Shown one piece after another: positions 43,785 to 53,218 of a DNA stretch of 64,000 nt. The stretch covers positions 30,011 through 94,010 of the forward strand of contig JAIBAH010000006.1 of assembly GCA_019695295.1 (NCBI GenBank), read 5' to 3'. The notes below the pieces were generated by a model. It saw nothing but the letters and a program-made list of their open reading frames with translations, did not search any database and was not told the DNA's origin. Both the position numbers and the translations under genes were made by a program. Position 1 is the first letter of the stretch. Each line of letters starts with the position of its first letter. Origin of the DNA: Bacteroidia bacterium (GTDB taxonomy: Bacteria > Bacteroidota > Bacteroidia > J057).

Positions 43785-44459
43785 ATGAAACGATTTTTAT
43801 CAGTTTATCTGGGTTTTTCTGTGCTCGAAGTAGTAGCTGAATTATTAAGAGACTCCTATCCTTTGATACACTACTTCACCAAGCCGATTCTGATGGTGCT
43901 GCTTTTCTTTTTTTTATGGACTATTACACAAAAAAGCCGTACAAAAACGGATATTCTTATGCTGGTCTCCATTGTATTTGCATGGTTGGGCGATGTGTTT
44001 TTACTATTCAGGGCTGAGTTGTTTTTCCTGCTTGGACTGAGTGCTTTTCTAATCACACATTTAATATATATATACGTATTCCAGAAAGAAGCGTCACTCA
44101 AAAACAAAGGATTTGCTATCCTTACCCTTTTGCTGTCCGTTTGCTACGGTACCGGATTAATGTACCTTGTATTTCCTTCGCTTCCTGCGCCGCTTAAAGT
44201 ACCCGTCGTTGTTTATGCACTTACTATACTGATGATGGTCTGGGTCATGATGCTTAGATACCGGCAGGTTTCGGCTGCTGCTTTTCGTACAGGATTAGCA
44301 GGAGGCCTGATGTTCATGATTTCTGACAGCCTGATTGCCATCAGTTCCTTTACCCAGATTAAAGTGCCTTATCCTTCTGTCGGAATTATGGCATTATACC
44401 TTGCCGGGCAATATTGTCTTATAGATAGCTACGTAATTTCATCCGGAAGAGCGGAATAA
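43785..44459 (+). CDS. YhhN/TMEM86 family (lysoplasmalogenase-like) membrane protein
   Basis: A 224-residue protein with about eight hydrophobic helices. Family features are the early FTKPILMVLLFFFLW, the acidic motif SIVFAWLGDVFLLF followed by FFLLGLSAFLITHLIYI, and MFMISDSLIAISSF near the end; the Asp in WLGD and that in SDSL are conserved in YhhN proteins. Animal TMEM86 proteins cleave the vinyl-ether bond of lysoplasmalogens; the bacterial role is unsettled and may be in ether-lipid turnover. The gene is divergent from the GLPGLI gene and ends 89 bases before the ankyrin-tailed gene. No full promoter consensus is visible upstream. Confidence 0.8.
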   Translation: MKRFLSVYLGFSVLEVVAELLRDSYPLIHYFTKPILMVLLFFFLWTITQKSRTKTDILMLVSIVFAWLGDVFLLFRAELFFLLGLSAFLITHLIYIYVFQKEASLKNKGFAILTLLLSVCYGTGLMYLVFPSLPAPLKVPVVVYALTILMMVWVMMLRYRQVSAAAFRTGLAGGLMFMISDSLIAISSFTQIKVPYPSVGIMALYLAGQYCLIDSYVISSGRAE

Positions 44460-44548
44460 CCAAAGCCACAAACTTTCGTACAACTGATTGTATTCCGTTA
44501 AATTATCCGGAATGCATTTCTTTTATTTATTTTTCTTTAAGTAAAAAA

Positions 44549-45652
44549 ATGATGACTTCGTTTCGTTATTTCCTGTTTCTGATTTTGGGATTGACTGTTT
44601 TGCCCGGATATGCGAAACAAAAACCCGGAAAAAAGACTAAGGCTGACCAAAACAAGACTGTCTCCACCGAAACCCTGAGAAAACATAGCCTCGTCTGTAA
44701 TGAGATGCAGGCAGCAGACTGGCACTCGGCAACTGTCCGTTTGAAAGAATTGCCTCCTTCAGACTTTAACGAAAACTATCCCTACTATTCTACAGAAATA
44801 GTTTCCCGGAAAGCCAGTAAAGTTCCAATGCCCACAATCAATAATACCAATGCTGTGACCAAAATTCTCAGCGTTCTGGTAGCACCCGTTCAGGTAATTG
44901 CCTCGGTTGCTTCAGAGCTTGGGCCGGATTATATCAATTATGAACAATTAAAAAAAGATACGATAAGCCTTCCCTACTACTTTTTCTATCACGCCCATCT
45001 TACCAAAGACCCTGCTGAGGCTATGTATTTTTATAATTATATTATCCAAAACGGATGGGATGTGGCTACTTTTATGAATGGCCTCAATCAAAATACCCTT
45101 AGCAGAAATCTCCCTGCCCTGAAGAAAAAGCCATCAGACTCTGTTCAGAAGTTCAAATTCAATACTTACAGAAATACCTCGCTTACAGATGATTATGTCA
45201 TTAAAAACATAATTCTGTTCTCTGTCCTCGGTCAGGACACCTGTACGATAGACCGGATGTTTTATGAGCAATGGGCCACTCCTGAAACGGATATCTCTCC
45301 TTTATATTCTGAGTACCAGTTTCTTACCAAAAAAATAACCGGAGTATATCCGGAATATATTCTGAATTATCCGCTTCAGATAGCCGTCTATAATAATGAT
45401 TTCCCTACGGTAAGGACATTGCTGAGAAACGGTGCCAATCCCAATGCTGTTACCAACCCCAAAGGAAAGGTGTTGTTTCTGGGTATTTCTCCTGACCGGG
45501 AGGTACAACAGTTTCGGAAGGAACAAACCTGCATTTCGCTTACCCAAAATCCTCAGATGCAGGCATTGCTGAAATCTTATGGAGGAAAGACTCTTTTTTG
45601 GATAAAATCTTCAGAATTCTGGAAAAATCTAAAGGAAAGTATTGGTTTATAA
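44549..45652 (+). CDS. Secreted protein with C-terminal ankyrin-like repeat (367 aa)
   Basis: The N-terminus (MMTSFRYFLFLILGLTVLPGYA) is a signal peptide, followed by a lysine-rich segment (KQKPGKKTKADQNK). The centre is unrecognised; a stretch at about 105-125 is moderately hydrophobic. Near the C-terminus YPLQIAVYNNDFPTVRTLLRNG and the following ANPNAV are a clear ankyrin repeat, with a second degenerate repeat (ISLTQNPQMQALLKSYGGK) after an insertion. The ankyrin part suggests a protein-binding role in the periplasm or at the surface. Function unknown. The same-direction T9SS cargo gene starts 186 bases later, probably as a separate unit. Confidence 0.65.
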   Translation: MMTSFRYFLFLILGLTVLPGYAKQKPGKKTKADQNKTVSTETLRKHSLVCNEMQAADWHSATVRLKELPPSDFNENYPYYSTEIVSRKASKVPMPTINNTNAVTKILSVLVAPVQVIASVASELGPDYINYEQLKKDTISLPYYFFYHAHLTKDPAEAMYFYNYIIQNGWDVATFMNGLNQNTLSRNLPALKKKPSDSVQKFKFNTYRNTSLTDDYVIKNIILFSVLGQDTCTIDRMFYEQWATPETDISPLYSEYQFLTKKITGVYPEYILNYPLQIAVYNNDFPTVRTLLRNGANPNAVTNPKGKVLFLGISPDREVQQFRKEQTCISLTQNPQMQALLKSYGGKTLFWIKSSEFWKNLKESIGL

Positions 45653-45838
45653 ATTTAATCTCCTGTTTTTTTACATAACGCTTTTTCATATTGCAGAAAA
45701 GTTGTATTTTTCGCCTCGATTCAAATCTTTGGGTGTTGGGTGTTTTTTTTGTAATCTGCCGACTTGTGTGCTGGTCTGATTACCGGAAAAATAAAAACGT
45801 ATTAATCTTGAGGTATTTTTTAATAATCGATTTTCAAA

Positions 45839-47725
45839 ATGAAAAAAAAATTATCACTTATTGTATTTTTAATGTTTCTGGGGGCCTTTTTAAACTTCTC
45901 TGAAACGATGGCTCAGGGCGCAGCCTGCGTACCGGATATGAGTTATGCCAGTAATGCACCGGGGTTGTATCCGGATAGTTTGCCCGTAGCTACAGGCTGT
46001 CAGTTTTATGATGTGGATGTAACGTTTAAATTACCGAGAGATACGGTAGTTTCTCCAATCGGAACGGTAAATTTCCTTTCTTTTGAAATAGATACGATTA
46101 CAGGCTTTCCTCCCGGAGGGATGCAGTGGCAATCGAATAAATACCCCACCAATTTCTATGATGTGAATCCCAACAACCCTAATCCGGACACGCTCGGATG
46201 TGTGAGAATCTGGGGGACACCCGTACAACTGAACGTTCCGGATACCTTTAAACTCGTGATAAGGGTAATCGCAACTGTGGATATTACTTCTCAGCCCCAG
46301 ATTACCACTTTTGTCAGGGACTTAATCGTTACTCCCTGCGTATTTCAGGGGGCATGCTATTCCTATACTCAATCTCAGGTATGCGAGCCGGCTCAGTTTG
46401 TGTTTCAGCCTTCGGCTGCACTTCAGAATAATGGGCAACCCGGATTTACTTATTCCTGGACATTTGGAAACGGACAAACCTCAACACAGCAGTTTCCCAC
46501 TGCTCAGAATTTCCCTGCGGGAACCTATTATCCCAAACTGGATATGACAATTGACACCTTAGGGTACTTTATCGATAATATCACCATCAATACAGTGGAT
46601 TGTACAGAATCTATCTTCGGCACCGGGGCTCCGGATGTGTACTGGATTCTGAAAGATGGTGCTGGCAATACCATTATTCCTGCTTCTGCTCCTCTTGCCG
46701 ATGTGACCGTACCGCCTGCCATCGTCACCAACATCTCCGGAGTACCGGTAAACCTCAACTCTACCTATAATTTTGAGGTTTGGGATGATGACGCCAACGA
46801 TATCCCCTCCTCTACGGACGATGGCTGTGCCAATGATGGCAACGACGCTACTGTATCTTTCATGATTACCGGTGCAGGTACCTTTACTGCGATTAATCAG
46901 GGGCTTTCCATTACCTACACTGTAGTACATCCGATAGGCAGCCTGAGTTGTCAGGATACTATTCAGGTGAGCCCGCTTCCTCCTAAGCCGGGGATTATCA
47001 CAAGTGCGGATACTGCCAAAATCTGCGAAGGAGATATCGTACCGCTTTTTGCCAATACCCAGTCCAACTTCCAGTGGTTTCTGGACGGAGATACGATTCC
47101 CAATGCAACCGGCCCAATCTATAATGCCACCGTGAGCGGAACCTATACCGTTCAGGCAATCAACAATGACTTATGTTTTCAGCTTTCAGACCCGTTTGTA
47201 CTGAACTTCAATCCGAAGCCTTCTGTAACGGTATCCCCTGTAAATAATGGAAACAGCATTACATGGACTGCCGCTGTAACGCCTCCGGGAGTAGCTTATT
47301 ATTATCAGTGGAAAAACCTGCTTACCGGGAATGTAGTGGGAGTAACCAATCCGTTTACAGCTTCTTCTTACGGAAACTATCAGGTCAATGTGCTTTATCA
47401 GTCTATCCCTCAGTGCTCTACAACGATTAACCTTGGGTACTTTGTCCCTACGGCCATTACCGGCGGGTTTAATCTGACGGAGGTACGTATCTATCCCAAT
47501 CCTACCTCAGGCGACCTGAACGTAAATATGTTCTCCCCTGATAATCAGGATATTCTTTTATCCGTAAAAGATTTATTGGGAAGAGAAATTCTGAGCAAAA
47601 AACTGACAGGAGTCTATGGAGAAATCAATGAACATTTTTCCTTATCCGGACTTCCCCGGGGAGTGTATCTTTTTAATATCGAAACTCCATCCGGAAGTAG
47701 AAACGAAAAGATAATGTTTGAATAA
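45839..47725 (+). CDS. T9SS-exported secreted protein with PKD/Ig-like domains (628 aa)
   Basis: The signal peptide MKKKLSLIVFLMFLGAFLNF continues to an AQG cleavage region. The mature part begins with a cysteine-containing module (CVPDMSYASNAPG) and includes a PKD-like domain at about 200-235 (FTYSWTFGNGQTSTQQFPTA, then YYPKLDM). Ig-like segments follow (AKICEGDIVPLFANTQSNFQW and NGNSITWTAAV). The last 80 residues form a type A sorting domain (VRIYPNPTSGDLNVNM, GLPRGVYLFNIET, EKIMFE) recognised by the type IX system, so it is surface-attached or released. No enzyme domain is visible. It is closed by a terminator shared with trmD. Confidence 0.8.
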   Translation: MKKKLSLIVFLMFLGAFLNFSETMAQGAACVPDMSYASNAPGLYPDSLPVATGCQFYDVDVTFKLPRDTVVSPIGTVNFLSFEIDTITGFPPGGMQWQSNKYPTNFYDVNPNNPNPDTLGCVRIWGTPVQLNVPDTFKLVIRVIATVDITSQPQITTFVRDLIVTPCVFQGACYSYTQSQVCEPAQFVFQPSAALQNNGQPGFTYSWTFGNGQTSTQQFPTAQNFPAGTYYPKLDMTIDTLGYFIDNITINTVDCTESIFGTGAPDVYWILKDGAGNTIIPASAPLADVTVPPAIVTNISGVPVNLNSTYNFEVWDDDANDIPSSTDDGCANDGNDATVSFMITGAGTFTAINQGLSITYTVVHPIGSLSCQDTIQVSPLPPKPGIITSADTAKICEGDIVPLFANTQSNFQWFLDGDTIPNATGPIYNATVSGTYTVQAINNDLCFQLSDPFVLNFNPKPSVTVSPVNNGNSITWTAAVTPPGVAYYYQWKNLLTGNVVGVTNPFTASSYGNYQVNVLYQSIPQCSTTINLGYFVPTAITGGFNLTEVRIYPNPTSGDLNVNMFSPDNQDILLSVKDLLGREILSKKLTGVYGEINEHFSLSGLPRGVYLFNIETPSGSRNEKIMFE

Positions 47726-47742
47726 ACCCAAATCCTATAAAC

Positions 47743-47782
47743 GAAAACAGGAGCAGTTTTGAAGATTGCTCCTGTTTTTTTT
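47743..47782. terminator. Bidirectional intrinsic terminator
   Basis: AAAACAGGAGCA and TGCTCCTGTTTT pair over 12 bases with a T run following, between the T9SS cargo gene and trmD. Confidence 0.85.
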
Positions 47783-47784
47783 GC

Positions 47785-48468
47785 TTACTCCCAGTCTTTC
47801 AGTAAATCCGGTCTCCGTTCCCGGGTTTTTTTGAGTGATTGCTCCTCAAGCCAGGCCGATATTTTGGCGGCATGACCGGAAGTCAGAATCTCCGGGACTT
47901 TATGCCCTTCCCATTCAGCAGGGCGGGTATATACAGGAGCGTCCAGTAAATTATCCTGAAAAGAATCGAACAATGCTGAGGTTTCATCAGAAAGCACTCC
48001 GGGAATAATTCTACCTATCGCATCCACCAGGACCAAAGCCGGCAATTCGCCCCCCGATAGTACATAATCTCCAATGGATATTTCTTTGGTGATAAACAAA
48101 TCTCTTACTCTTTGGTCGATTCCCTTATAATGTCCGGCAAGCAGAATGAGATTTTGGGTGAGGGAAAGCCGGTTTGCGGTTTTTTGATTAAAGGTCTCTC
48201 CGTCAGGAGTCAGATAAATTACTTCATCATACGTTCTTTCTGACTGTAAACTCCTGATACAGCGCGCAATCGGCTCAATCATCAGCACCATTCCCGCTCC
48301 GCCTCCGAAAGGATAATCATCTACCTGACGATGATTATAGGGAGTATAATCCCTTAAATCATGTATATGCACCTCTAATAATCCAAAGGCCTGTGCTCTT
48401 TTGAGAATACTGTGGGAAAGCGGACTTTCCACGAGTTGGGGTACACAGGAAATAATATCTATACGCAT
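47785..48468 (-). CDS. trmD: tRNA (guanine37-N1)-methyltransferase
   Basis: A 227-residue SPOUT-class methyltransferase that makes m1G37 in tRNAs reading codons starting with C and G-ending anticodon contexts, preventing +1 frameshifts. Diagnostic segments are the opening [62 protein letters not shown] and the trefoil-knot motif [20 protein letters not shown]. The C-terminus carries RPDLLKDWE as is typical. In many bacteria it sits with rpsP, rimM and rplS; here it is alone, which is common in Bacteroidota. A -7 element lies at 48512-48519. Confidence 0.95.
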   Translation of the reverse strand: MRIDIISCVPQLVESPLSHSILKRAQAFGLLEVHIHDLRDYTPYNHRQVDDYPFGGGAGMVLMIEPIARCIRSLQSERTYDEVIYLTPDGETFNQKTANRLSLTQNLILLAGHYKGIDQRVRDLFITKEISIGDYVLSGGELPALVLVDAIGRIIPGVLSDETSALFDSFQDNLLDAPVYTRPAEWEGHKVPEILTSGHAAKISAWLEEQSLKKTRERRPDLLKDWE

Positions 48469-48511
48469 ATTTTTTTATCCTATAAAAACCGGTAAGATAC
48501 CGTTTCGGGCA

Positions 48512-48519
48512 CAAAGATA
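48512..48519 (-). promoter_or_regulatory. Probable -7 element of trmD
   Basis: The minus strand reads TATCTTTG, 43 bases before the ATG at 48468. No TTTG box at the expected distance. Confidence 0.45.
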
Positions 48520-48638
48520 CGGATTAGTCCGGGGTTTTCATAAGTATATGCATCACAGAGTCCGGAAAAAGTTCAGAAACAAGCGGGCTCAGGGGATTCT
48601 CTCTGCCGGTTTCCGTTCAAAGCATCCGGTAATAAATC

Positions 48639-48672
48639 AAAAAGCAGAGGAAATGAATCCCTCTGCTTTTTA
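48639..48672. terminator. Intrinsic terminator downstream of pdhA
   Basis: AAAAGCAGAGG and CCTCTGCTTTT pair over 11 bases around AAATGAATC. It lies 25 bases past the pdhA stop, between pdhA and the trmD promoter. Confidence 0.8.
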
Positions 48673-48696
48673 TTATACTGATTTTGCGTTTTTCTG

Positions 48697-49710
48697 TTAT
48701 TCCATAATGAACGGATAATCGCCTACATACACATCTGTATAGAGCTGATCGGGGGTAGGATAGGGAGAAGCTTCTGCAAATTTCACACATTCTTCTACTT
48801 CCGTATCAATCGCACTCTCGATAACCTCAAACTCCTCATCCGTTGCCATATTATGTTCTTTAAGATAGATTTTGAGCGTTGCTATAGGGTCAAGACCTCT
48901 GTATTTTTCCAGTTCTTCGCGGGTACGGTATTTCTGAGGGTCAGACATAGAGTGACCACGGTAACGATAGGTATTGATTTCCAGAAACACAGGTCCTTTG
49001 CCTTCTCTGATATGCTGAACCGCTTTGGATACCTGCTCATATACTTCAAAAACATCCATTCCGTCCACAGCCCATGAAGGCATATCATAAGCAAGACCCA
49101 GTTTCCATATTTCTGTTACGTTGGAAGTTCTTTCTACTGAGGTTCCCATTGCGTACTTATTGTTTTCACAAATATACAGCACCGGCAGCTTCCAGGTCAT
49201 AGCCATATTGAAAGCTTCATGCAAAGCCCCCTGACGCACCGCTCCGTCTCCCATGAGACATACACAAAGGTTATCCTTATCCTGATATTTCTGAGCAAAG
49301 GCAACGCCTGCACCCAAAGGAATTTGTCCGCCTACGATTCCGTGTCCGCCGAGGAAATTATGTTCTCTGGAAAAAAAGTGCATTGACCCTCCTTTGCCTT
49401 TGGAGCATCCTGTAGATTTTCCGTACAGTTCTGCCATACACTGATTCATAGAAATCCCTCTTGCCATTGCATTTCCATGATCTCTGTAAGCGGTAATTAC
49501 ATAATCATCTTTCCGGATAGCGTATTCTACTCCGATTGCAACAGCCTCCTGTCCAATATAAAGGTGGCAAAATCCTCTGATTTTTTGCTGCATATAAAGA
49601 CTGTTTGCCTTTTCTTCAAACCGGCGGATTGCAAGCATGTCTTTGTACCAGTTCATCAACATGCCTTTATCATATTTTGAAACAACAGATGTTTTAACTT
49701 TTTTTGCCAT
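48697..49710 (-). CDS. pdhA: Pyruvate dehydrogenase E1 component, alpha subunit
   Basis: A 337-residue thiamin-diphosphate enzyme subunit. The ATG at 49710 (MAKKVKTSVVSKYDKGMLMN) is chosen because a full promoter lies at 49740-49770, inside the longer frame. RGFCHLYIGQEAVAIGVEYA, YRDHGNAMARG and GKGGSMHFF are E1-alpha motifs. The cofactor motif is GDGAVRQGALHEAFNMA ending in ENNKYAMGTS. The phosphorylation-loop region of E1-alpha is present as TYRYRGHSMSDPQKYRTREE. With E1-beta it decarboxylates pyruvate and passes the acetyl group to lipoyl E2. No pdhB or E2 gene is adjacent. A terminator follows at 48639-48672. Confidence 0.93.
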   Translation of the reverse strand: MAKKVKTSVVSKYDKGMLMNWYKDMLAIRRFEEKANSLYMQQKIRGFCHLYIGQEAVAIGVEYAIRKDDYVITAYRDHGNAMARGISMNQCMAELYGKSTGCSKGKGGSMHFFSREHNFLGGHGIVGGQIPLGAGVAFAQKYQDKDNLCVCLMGDGAVRQGALHEAFNMAMTWKLPVLYICENNKYAMGTSVERTSNVTEIWKLGLAYDMPSWAVDGMDVFEVYEQVSKAVQHIREGKGPVFLEINTYRYRGHSMSDPQKYRTREELEKYRGLDPIATLKIYLKEHNMATDEEFEVIESAIDTEVEECVKFAEASPYPTPDQLYTDVYVGDYPFIME

Positions 49711-50089
49711 GAATATTATATAATGGTTAAAATGCGGCCCAAAATTACAAAAGTTCAACAAAAATTCAAGAATTATGTTTTACTTTTCACACAAAACCTG
49801 TAATTAACCCCTAAAAATGCTAAAATAAAGGTTTTTTAAAGGGATATATTTATTGTTTAAAAGAAATTTCCTTTTCAATATATAAAAAAAACAATCTTTC
49901 GGATTTTCTCCGTTAATTTGTGTTTTTAAAATTCCGGTTATTTATTGCTCTGAAGAGAATATAAATAATAAAATTAAAAATAAATTCCCTTTAACGAGGG
50001 AATTAAAAATACTTTTTCTGTTTTTACAAAAAATTTCAGATATTTGCGCCTTAACAATTTATTAACATTAACATAAAACCATAATATTC
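49711..50089. other. Divergent intergenic region between pdhA and the DUF4956 gene
   Basis: A/T-rich, 379 bases, with no gene. It contains the pdhA promoter. Upstream of 50090 a GATATTTG word near 50040 may be the -7 region of the DUF4956 gene but has one mismatch. Confidence 0.5.
49740..49770 (-). promoter_or_regulatory. Promoter of pdhA
   Basis: On the minus strand CTTG (49767-49770), 19 bases, TAATTTTG (49740-49747). The transcript would start near 49733, leaving a leader of about 23 bases before the ATG at 49710. This supports the shorter start of PdhA. Confidence 0.65.
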
Positions 50090-50683
50090 ATGTTAGATTC
50101 AATAATTTCTGTAAATTTACTCGGACTAGGTCTCAGGGCTTTTTTTAATCTGTTGATATGTATTTCAATCGTTCGGTTCATTTACAGCAGGCAAAGTAAT
50201 AACCGTGAGTTCATTTTTGCGCTTTACACTTTTAATATCGTAATTTTTTCTTTATGTGCTTTACTCCGGGATGTAGAAATGCAAATCGGCTCCGGGTTTG
50301 GTTTATTTGCATTATTCGGGCTGCTCAACTATCGTACAGAAGTAATGAAAACCAAAGATATGACCTACCTTCTGGTCGTAATCTCTGTAGGGTTTATCAA
50401 CGGGCTATACAAAGACGGGTCGGATTTGGGTGAGGTAATCTTCCTCAATATTTTAATTATTGTAGCAGTATATCTTCTTGAAAGTATCCTTCTTGCCAAT
50501 TTCCCCATGAGTACAAGGGTTCGTTATGAAAAAATCGAATTAATTACCCCTGATAAAAGAAATGATCTGGTGGAGGATTTAAAACTAAGAACAGGACTCA
50601 ATATCACCGATATCACTATTGATGATATCAACTACCTGAATGACACTGCCCTTATCACTATTTATCATAAAAATAAAAAATAG
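50090..50683 (+). CDS. DUF4956 membrane protein (197 aa)
   Basis: Three to four hydrophobic helices are present (LGLGLRAFFNLLICISIVRF, FIFALYTFNIVIFSLCALL, TYLLVVISVGFINGLY, VIFLNILIIVAVYLLESILL). The conserved segment GSGFGLFALFGLLNYRTEVM followed by KTKDMTYL is the hallmark of DUF4956. A cytoplasmic tail of about 60 residues ends in basic residues. Family function is unknown; in other genomes members occur near polyphosphate polymerase (VTC-like) or CotH genes, neither of which is visible here. A perfect 13-bp-stem terminator follows at 50795-50835, so it is transcribed alone. Confidence 0.8.
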   Translation: MLDSIISVNLLGLGLRAFFNLLICISIVRFIYSRQSNNREFIFALYTFNIVIFSLCALLRDVEMQIGSGFGLFALFGLLNYRTEVMKTKDMTYLLVVISVGFINGLYKDGSDLGEVIFLNILIIVAVYLLESILLANFPMSTRVRYEKIELITPDKRNDLVEDLKLRTGLNITDITIDDINYLNDTALITIYHKNKK

Positions 50684-50794
50684 ATACAGCGTAATCTCAG
50701 GATATGAGTTCTTCCCTGTAAGGAAATAATTGCAGGGTAAGTGCGGATTTCCTGAGCTGAAAAACGGCAGCAATTCTCCATATTCAATCTGATA

Positions 50795-50835
50795 AAAGAA
50801 GAAATAATCCATGAGGTTATTTCTTCTTTCGTTTT
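50795..50835 (+). terminator. Intrinsic terminator after the DUF4956 gene
   Basis: The arms AAAGAAGAAATAA and TTATTTCTTCTTT are perfectly complementary over 13 bases around a 9-base loop, followed by CGTTTTT. Confidence 0.75.
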
Positions 50836-50949
50836 TCGGAAAGCCCTGAAAGAGAGTTTATCAGAAAAGTTTCAATTTATTATTTCGTTTTTAAAACAAT
50901 TTGTTTAATCCTCTGTTTGAATTCTTGTACAGAAAAACACAGGGACGAT

Positions 50950-51855
50950 ATGGCGAAATATTCAATCAGTGAAATAGAAAGACTCACTCAGATTAAAGCT
51001 CCTACTTTAAGAATCTGGGAAAAAAGATATGGATTAACATTCTCAAAAAGAACGGAGAATAAAATCCGTTTTTACGAAGAACAGGACTTGCTTGTTCTGC
51101 TGCAAATCACTAATCTGATTCAGGCAGGATTTAAAATTTCTACTATCCTTAAAATGACATCCGATGAAAGGAAAGAAAACATCATCCGGTGTCTTCATTC
51201 TGATTCTGAGGTGGAACTTTTTGTGAATCAACTCATTGTAGCGATGTTTGAACTGAATGAAAATCTTTTTCATATGGTATGCAAACATTGTTTCCAAACC
51301 AATGGCGTTGAAGAAACAATGATAAAAGTAATATACCCCTTTCTGGAAAGAATCGGGCTTTTATGGATTACGGAAAACATCAACCCTGCGCGTGAGCATT
51401 TTGTCAGCAACCTCATTCGTCAGAAGCTGATTGCAGAAACCGATAAATTGCCTGTCCCTGAAAAAGCTCAGAATAACTCCTTCCTTTTGTTTCTGCCCGA
51501 AGGGGAATTACACGAAGTCTCTTTGCTTCTGTTAAACTATATGCTGAGAAGACGGGGAAATCATACCTTGTACCTCGGACAGAATACCCCTCTGGAAGAA
51601 GTAGCAGCTTCCATTTCTCACTATCCTGCCACTTACGTATGTACAATTCTTACCTCCTCTCTCACTCAGGAGGTACACTCTCTCTTACAATCGCTTGAGC
51701 AATTTACCGGAAAGTCCAGAGTAGTTGTGGGCGGTAGGGTTTCCGGCGAAATCAATAAGGCTGACTACGGAAATATCGACTTCATCTCCTCTGCATCAGA
51801 AGTTGCACAGTGGATAGAAGACAGAAGCCCGGTAAATATGGCGGAAGCAGGGTAA
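50950..51855 (+). CDS. MerR-family regulator with B12-binding domain, CarH/LitR-like
   Basis: A 301-residue regulator from the ATG at 50950 (MAKYSISEIERLTQIKAPTL); an earlier ATG at 50917 adds 11 residues outside the family pattern. Residues 1-70 are the MerR winged helix (APTLRIWEKRYGL, NKIRFYEEQDL). A helical bundle follows with Trp139, Glu149 and His150 spaced as in the W-x9-EH motif that caps adenosylcobalamin in CarH. A Rossmann B12 domain carries E-L-H188-E-V-S, matching the ExHxxG lower-ligand motif except for Ser at the final Gly, and VVVGGRVSGE near the end. CarH-type proteins are light-sensing repressors, classically of carotenoid genes; none is in the window. Confidence 0.8.
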   Translation: MAKYSISEIERLTQIKAPTLRIWEKRYGLTFSKRTENKIRFYEEQDLLVLLQITNLIQAGFKISTILKMTSDERKENIIRCLHSDSEVELFVNQLIVAMFELNENLFHMVCKHCFQTNGVEETMIKVIYPFLERIGLLWITENINPAREHFVSNLIRQKLIAETDKLPVPEKAQNNSFLLFLPEGELHEVSLLLLNYMLRRRGNHTLYLGQNTPLEEVAASISHYPATYVCTILTSSLTQEVHSLLQSLEQFTGKSRVVVGGRVSGEINKADYGNIDFISSASEVAQWIEDRSPVNMAEAG

Positions 51856-51859
51856 ATTA

Positions 51860-53095
51860 CTATTGTTTGAACTTCGTTTTTACGGTGGAAATCAGTGCCC
51901 GCTTCAGTAACGGTCCGCGATGCCCTCTTTTACTTCCTTTCCGAAAGCTATCAAACCAGAATTTGGAGTAAATAATTGAGAAGACGTAGGTCGTTCCATG
52001 TCCGAAACGATTACTTACTTTCCGTAGTTTTACTTTTTCGGCTCCGTTTTTACGCATACAGTCGTAGGCAGACATTGTATTGGTAAAGCTTACCTGCTCG
52101 TCCCCTTTGGAGTAATATAATTGCATAGGACAATCCGGCCTCCATTCACAGGTGCCATTTTCTCTGAGTATTTTGGTAAATGCAAAAGAAGTATCTTCCA
52201 GAAAACCTTTCAGAAATGCATCCGTCAGCATGTCTTTGGGTACTTTCGGCAGAAGGTCGTTAAATTCCCGGGTAGAATAAGCCAGATCGTACAGGCCTTT
52301 TTTTACGACTGTATCATAAGGAGGCTTAAATACCTCCAGAATATTACCATCATAAAAATGATATGCCTCCTGATAGGAAACGATGAGATAAGGTAAATAA
52401 AATGGATACTTATATTCTTTGAACACTACGTCCCGCTGCTTGCCGGCCATATCATAAGCTCCTGACATAGGTGCCGAAGCCGTAACCGGAAACTCCGCCG
52501 GAAATTTTTCCTGCATCATTCTGGTAGTTGCCATTGCTGCATGTCCTCCCTGAGAATACCCCGCCACAAATAACTGCTGATTCAGTTCCGTTTTTATCTG
52601 AGGTGCCATTGCCCGAAAAGCCCGTATCAAATCCAGAGAAGCCTGAGCCTCTGATTCTGCATGCTGATACAAATGCATTTTCTCCCCTTTTCCCAACCCC
52701 AGATAGTCGGTCATCAATACAGCGTATCCATCTGCTGCATACCACAGGCAGAAAAAAATCTCACCGGGAGTTCTCATATTGGCAGTCTTCAATTGCGTCC
52801 CATGATTATAGGAAATCAGCGATACTTTTCCTTCAGTTTTAGGAACCAGTGCCCAGCCGGACACTTTCACTTTGCTGCCGTCAGGATAGTTTGAGTAATA
52901 AATCACTTCATACAAATCCACCTCATACCGGATGGGCACAATCATTTCAGGAAGTTTTACCTGCTTCCACCGCTTCTGAAGAGAATCCTGCGTAAAGGTA
53001 AATTTCTTCTGAAAACTAATAAGCGGAGAATTCTGCGAAAACAGCGTAAAGGAGGTAAGGCATAAAAACACAAAATAAATTATCCGTTGTTTCAT
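51860..53095 (-). CDS. Secreted alpha/beta-hydrolase, lipase-like (411 aa)
   Basis: The signal peptide is MKQRIIYFVFLCLTSFTLFSQ. The nucleophile elbow is FVAGYSQGGHAAM (G-x-S-x-G), preceded by ISYNHGTQL and the segment YAVLMTDYLGLGKGE. The acid is probably the Asp in QLYYSKGDEQVSF and the base the His in RFGHGTTY near the C-terminus, so a full catalytic triad is present. The layout resembles secretory lipases and Bacteroidota homologues that hydrolyse lipid or small esters; the substrate is unknown. It ends 4 bases after the convergent B12-MerR gene. A single gene, with a separate thioesterase gene upstream. Confidence 0.75.
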   Translation of the reverse strand: MKQRIIYFVFLCLTSFTLFSQNSPLISFQKKFTFTQDSLQKRWKQVKLPEMIVPIRYEVDLYEVIYYSNYPDGSKVKVSGWALVPKTEGKVSLISYNHGTQLKTANMRTPGEIFFCLWYAADGYAVLMTDYLGLGKGEKMHLYQHAESEAQASLDLIRAFRAMAPQIKTELNQQLFVAGYSQGGHAAMATTRMMQEKFPAEFPVTASAPMSGAYDMAGKQRDVVFKEYKYPFYLPYLIVSYQEAYHFYDGNILEVFKPPYDTVVKKGLYDLAYSTREFNDLLPKVPKDMLTDAFLKGFLEDTSFAFTKILRENGTCEWRPDCPMQLYYSKGDEQVSFTNTMSAYDCMRKNGAEKVKLRKVSNRFGHGTTYVFSIIYSKFWFDSFRKGSKRGHRGPLLKRALISTVKTKFKQ

Positions 53096-53145
53096 TTCTT
53101 TATAAGGTTAAATATCCGTCAGATATATGGTGATTCAATACAATA

Positions 53146-53176
53146 AAAATTCATAAGAGTAAAAATCCTCTTATTA
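53146..53176 (-). terminator. Possible terminator after the thioesterase gene
   Basis: ATAAGAG (53153-53159) and CTCTTAT (53168-53174) pair around an 8-base loop in an A/T-rich setting, downstream of the minus-strand gene ending at 53219. The stem is short, so the call is weak. Confidence 0.4.
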
Positions 53177-53218
53177 TAAAAAACTGTGAGCAGGACGTTC
53201 TGGTTTTTGAGAACCTGT

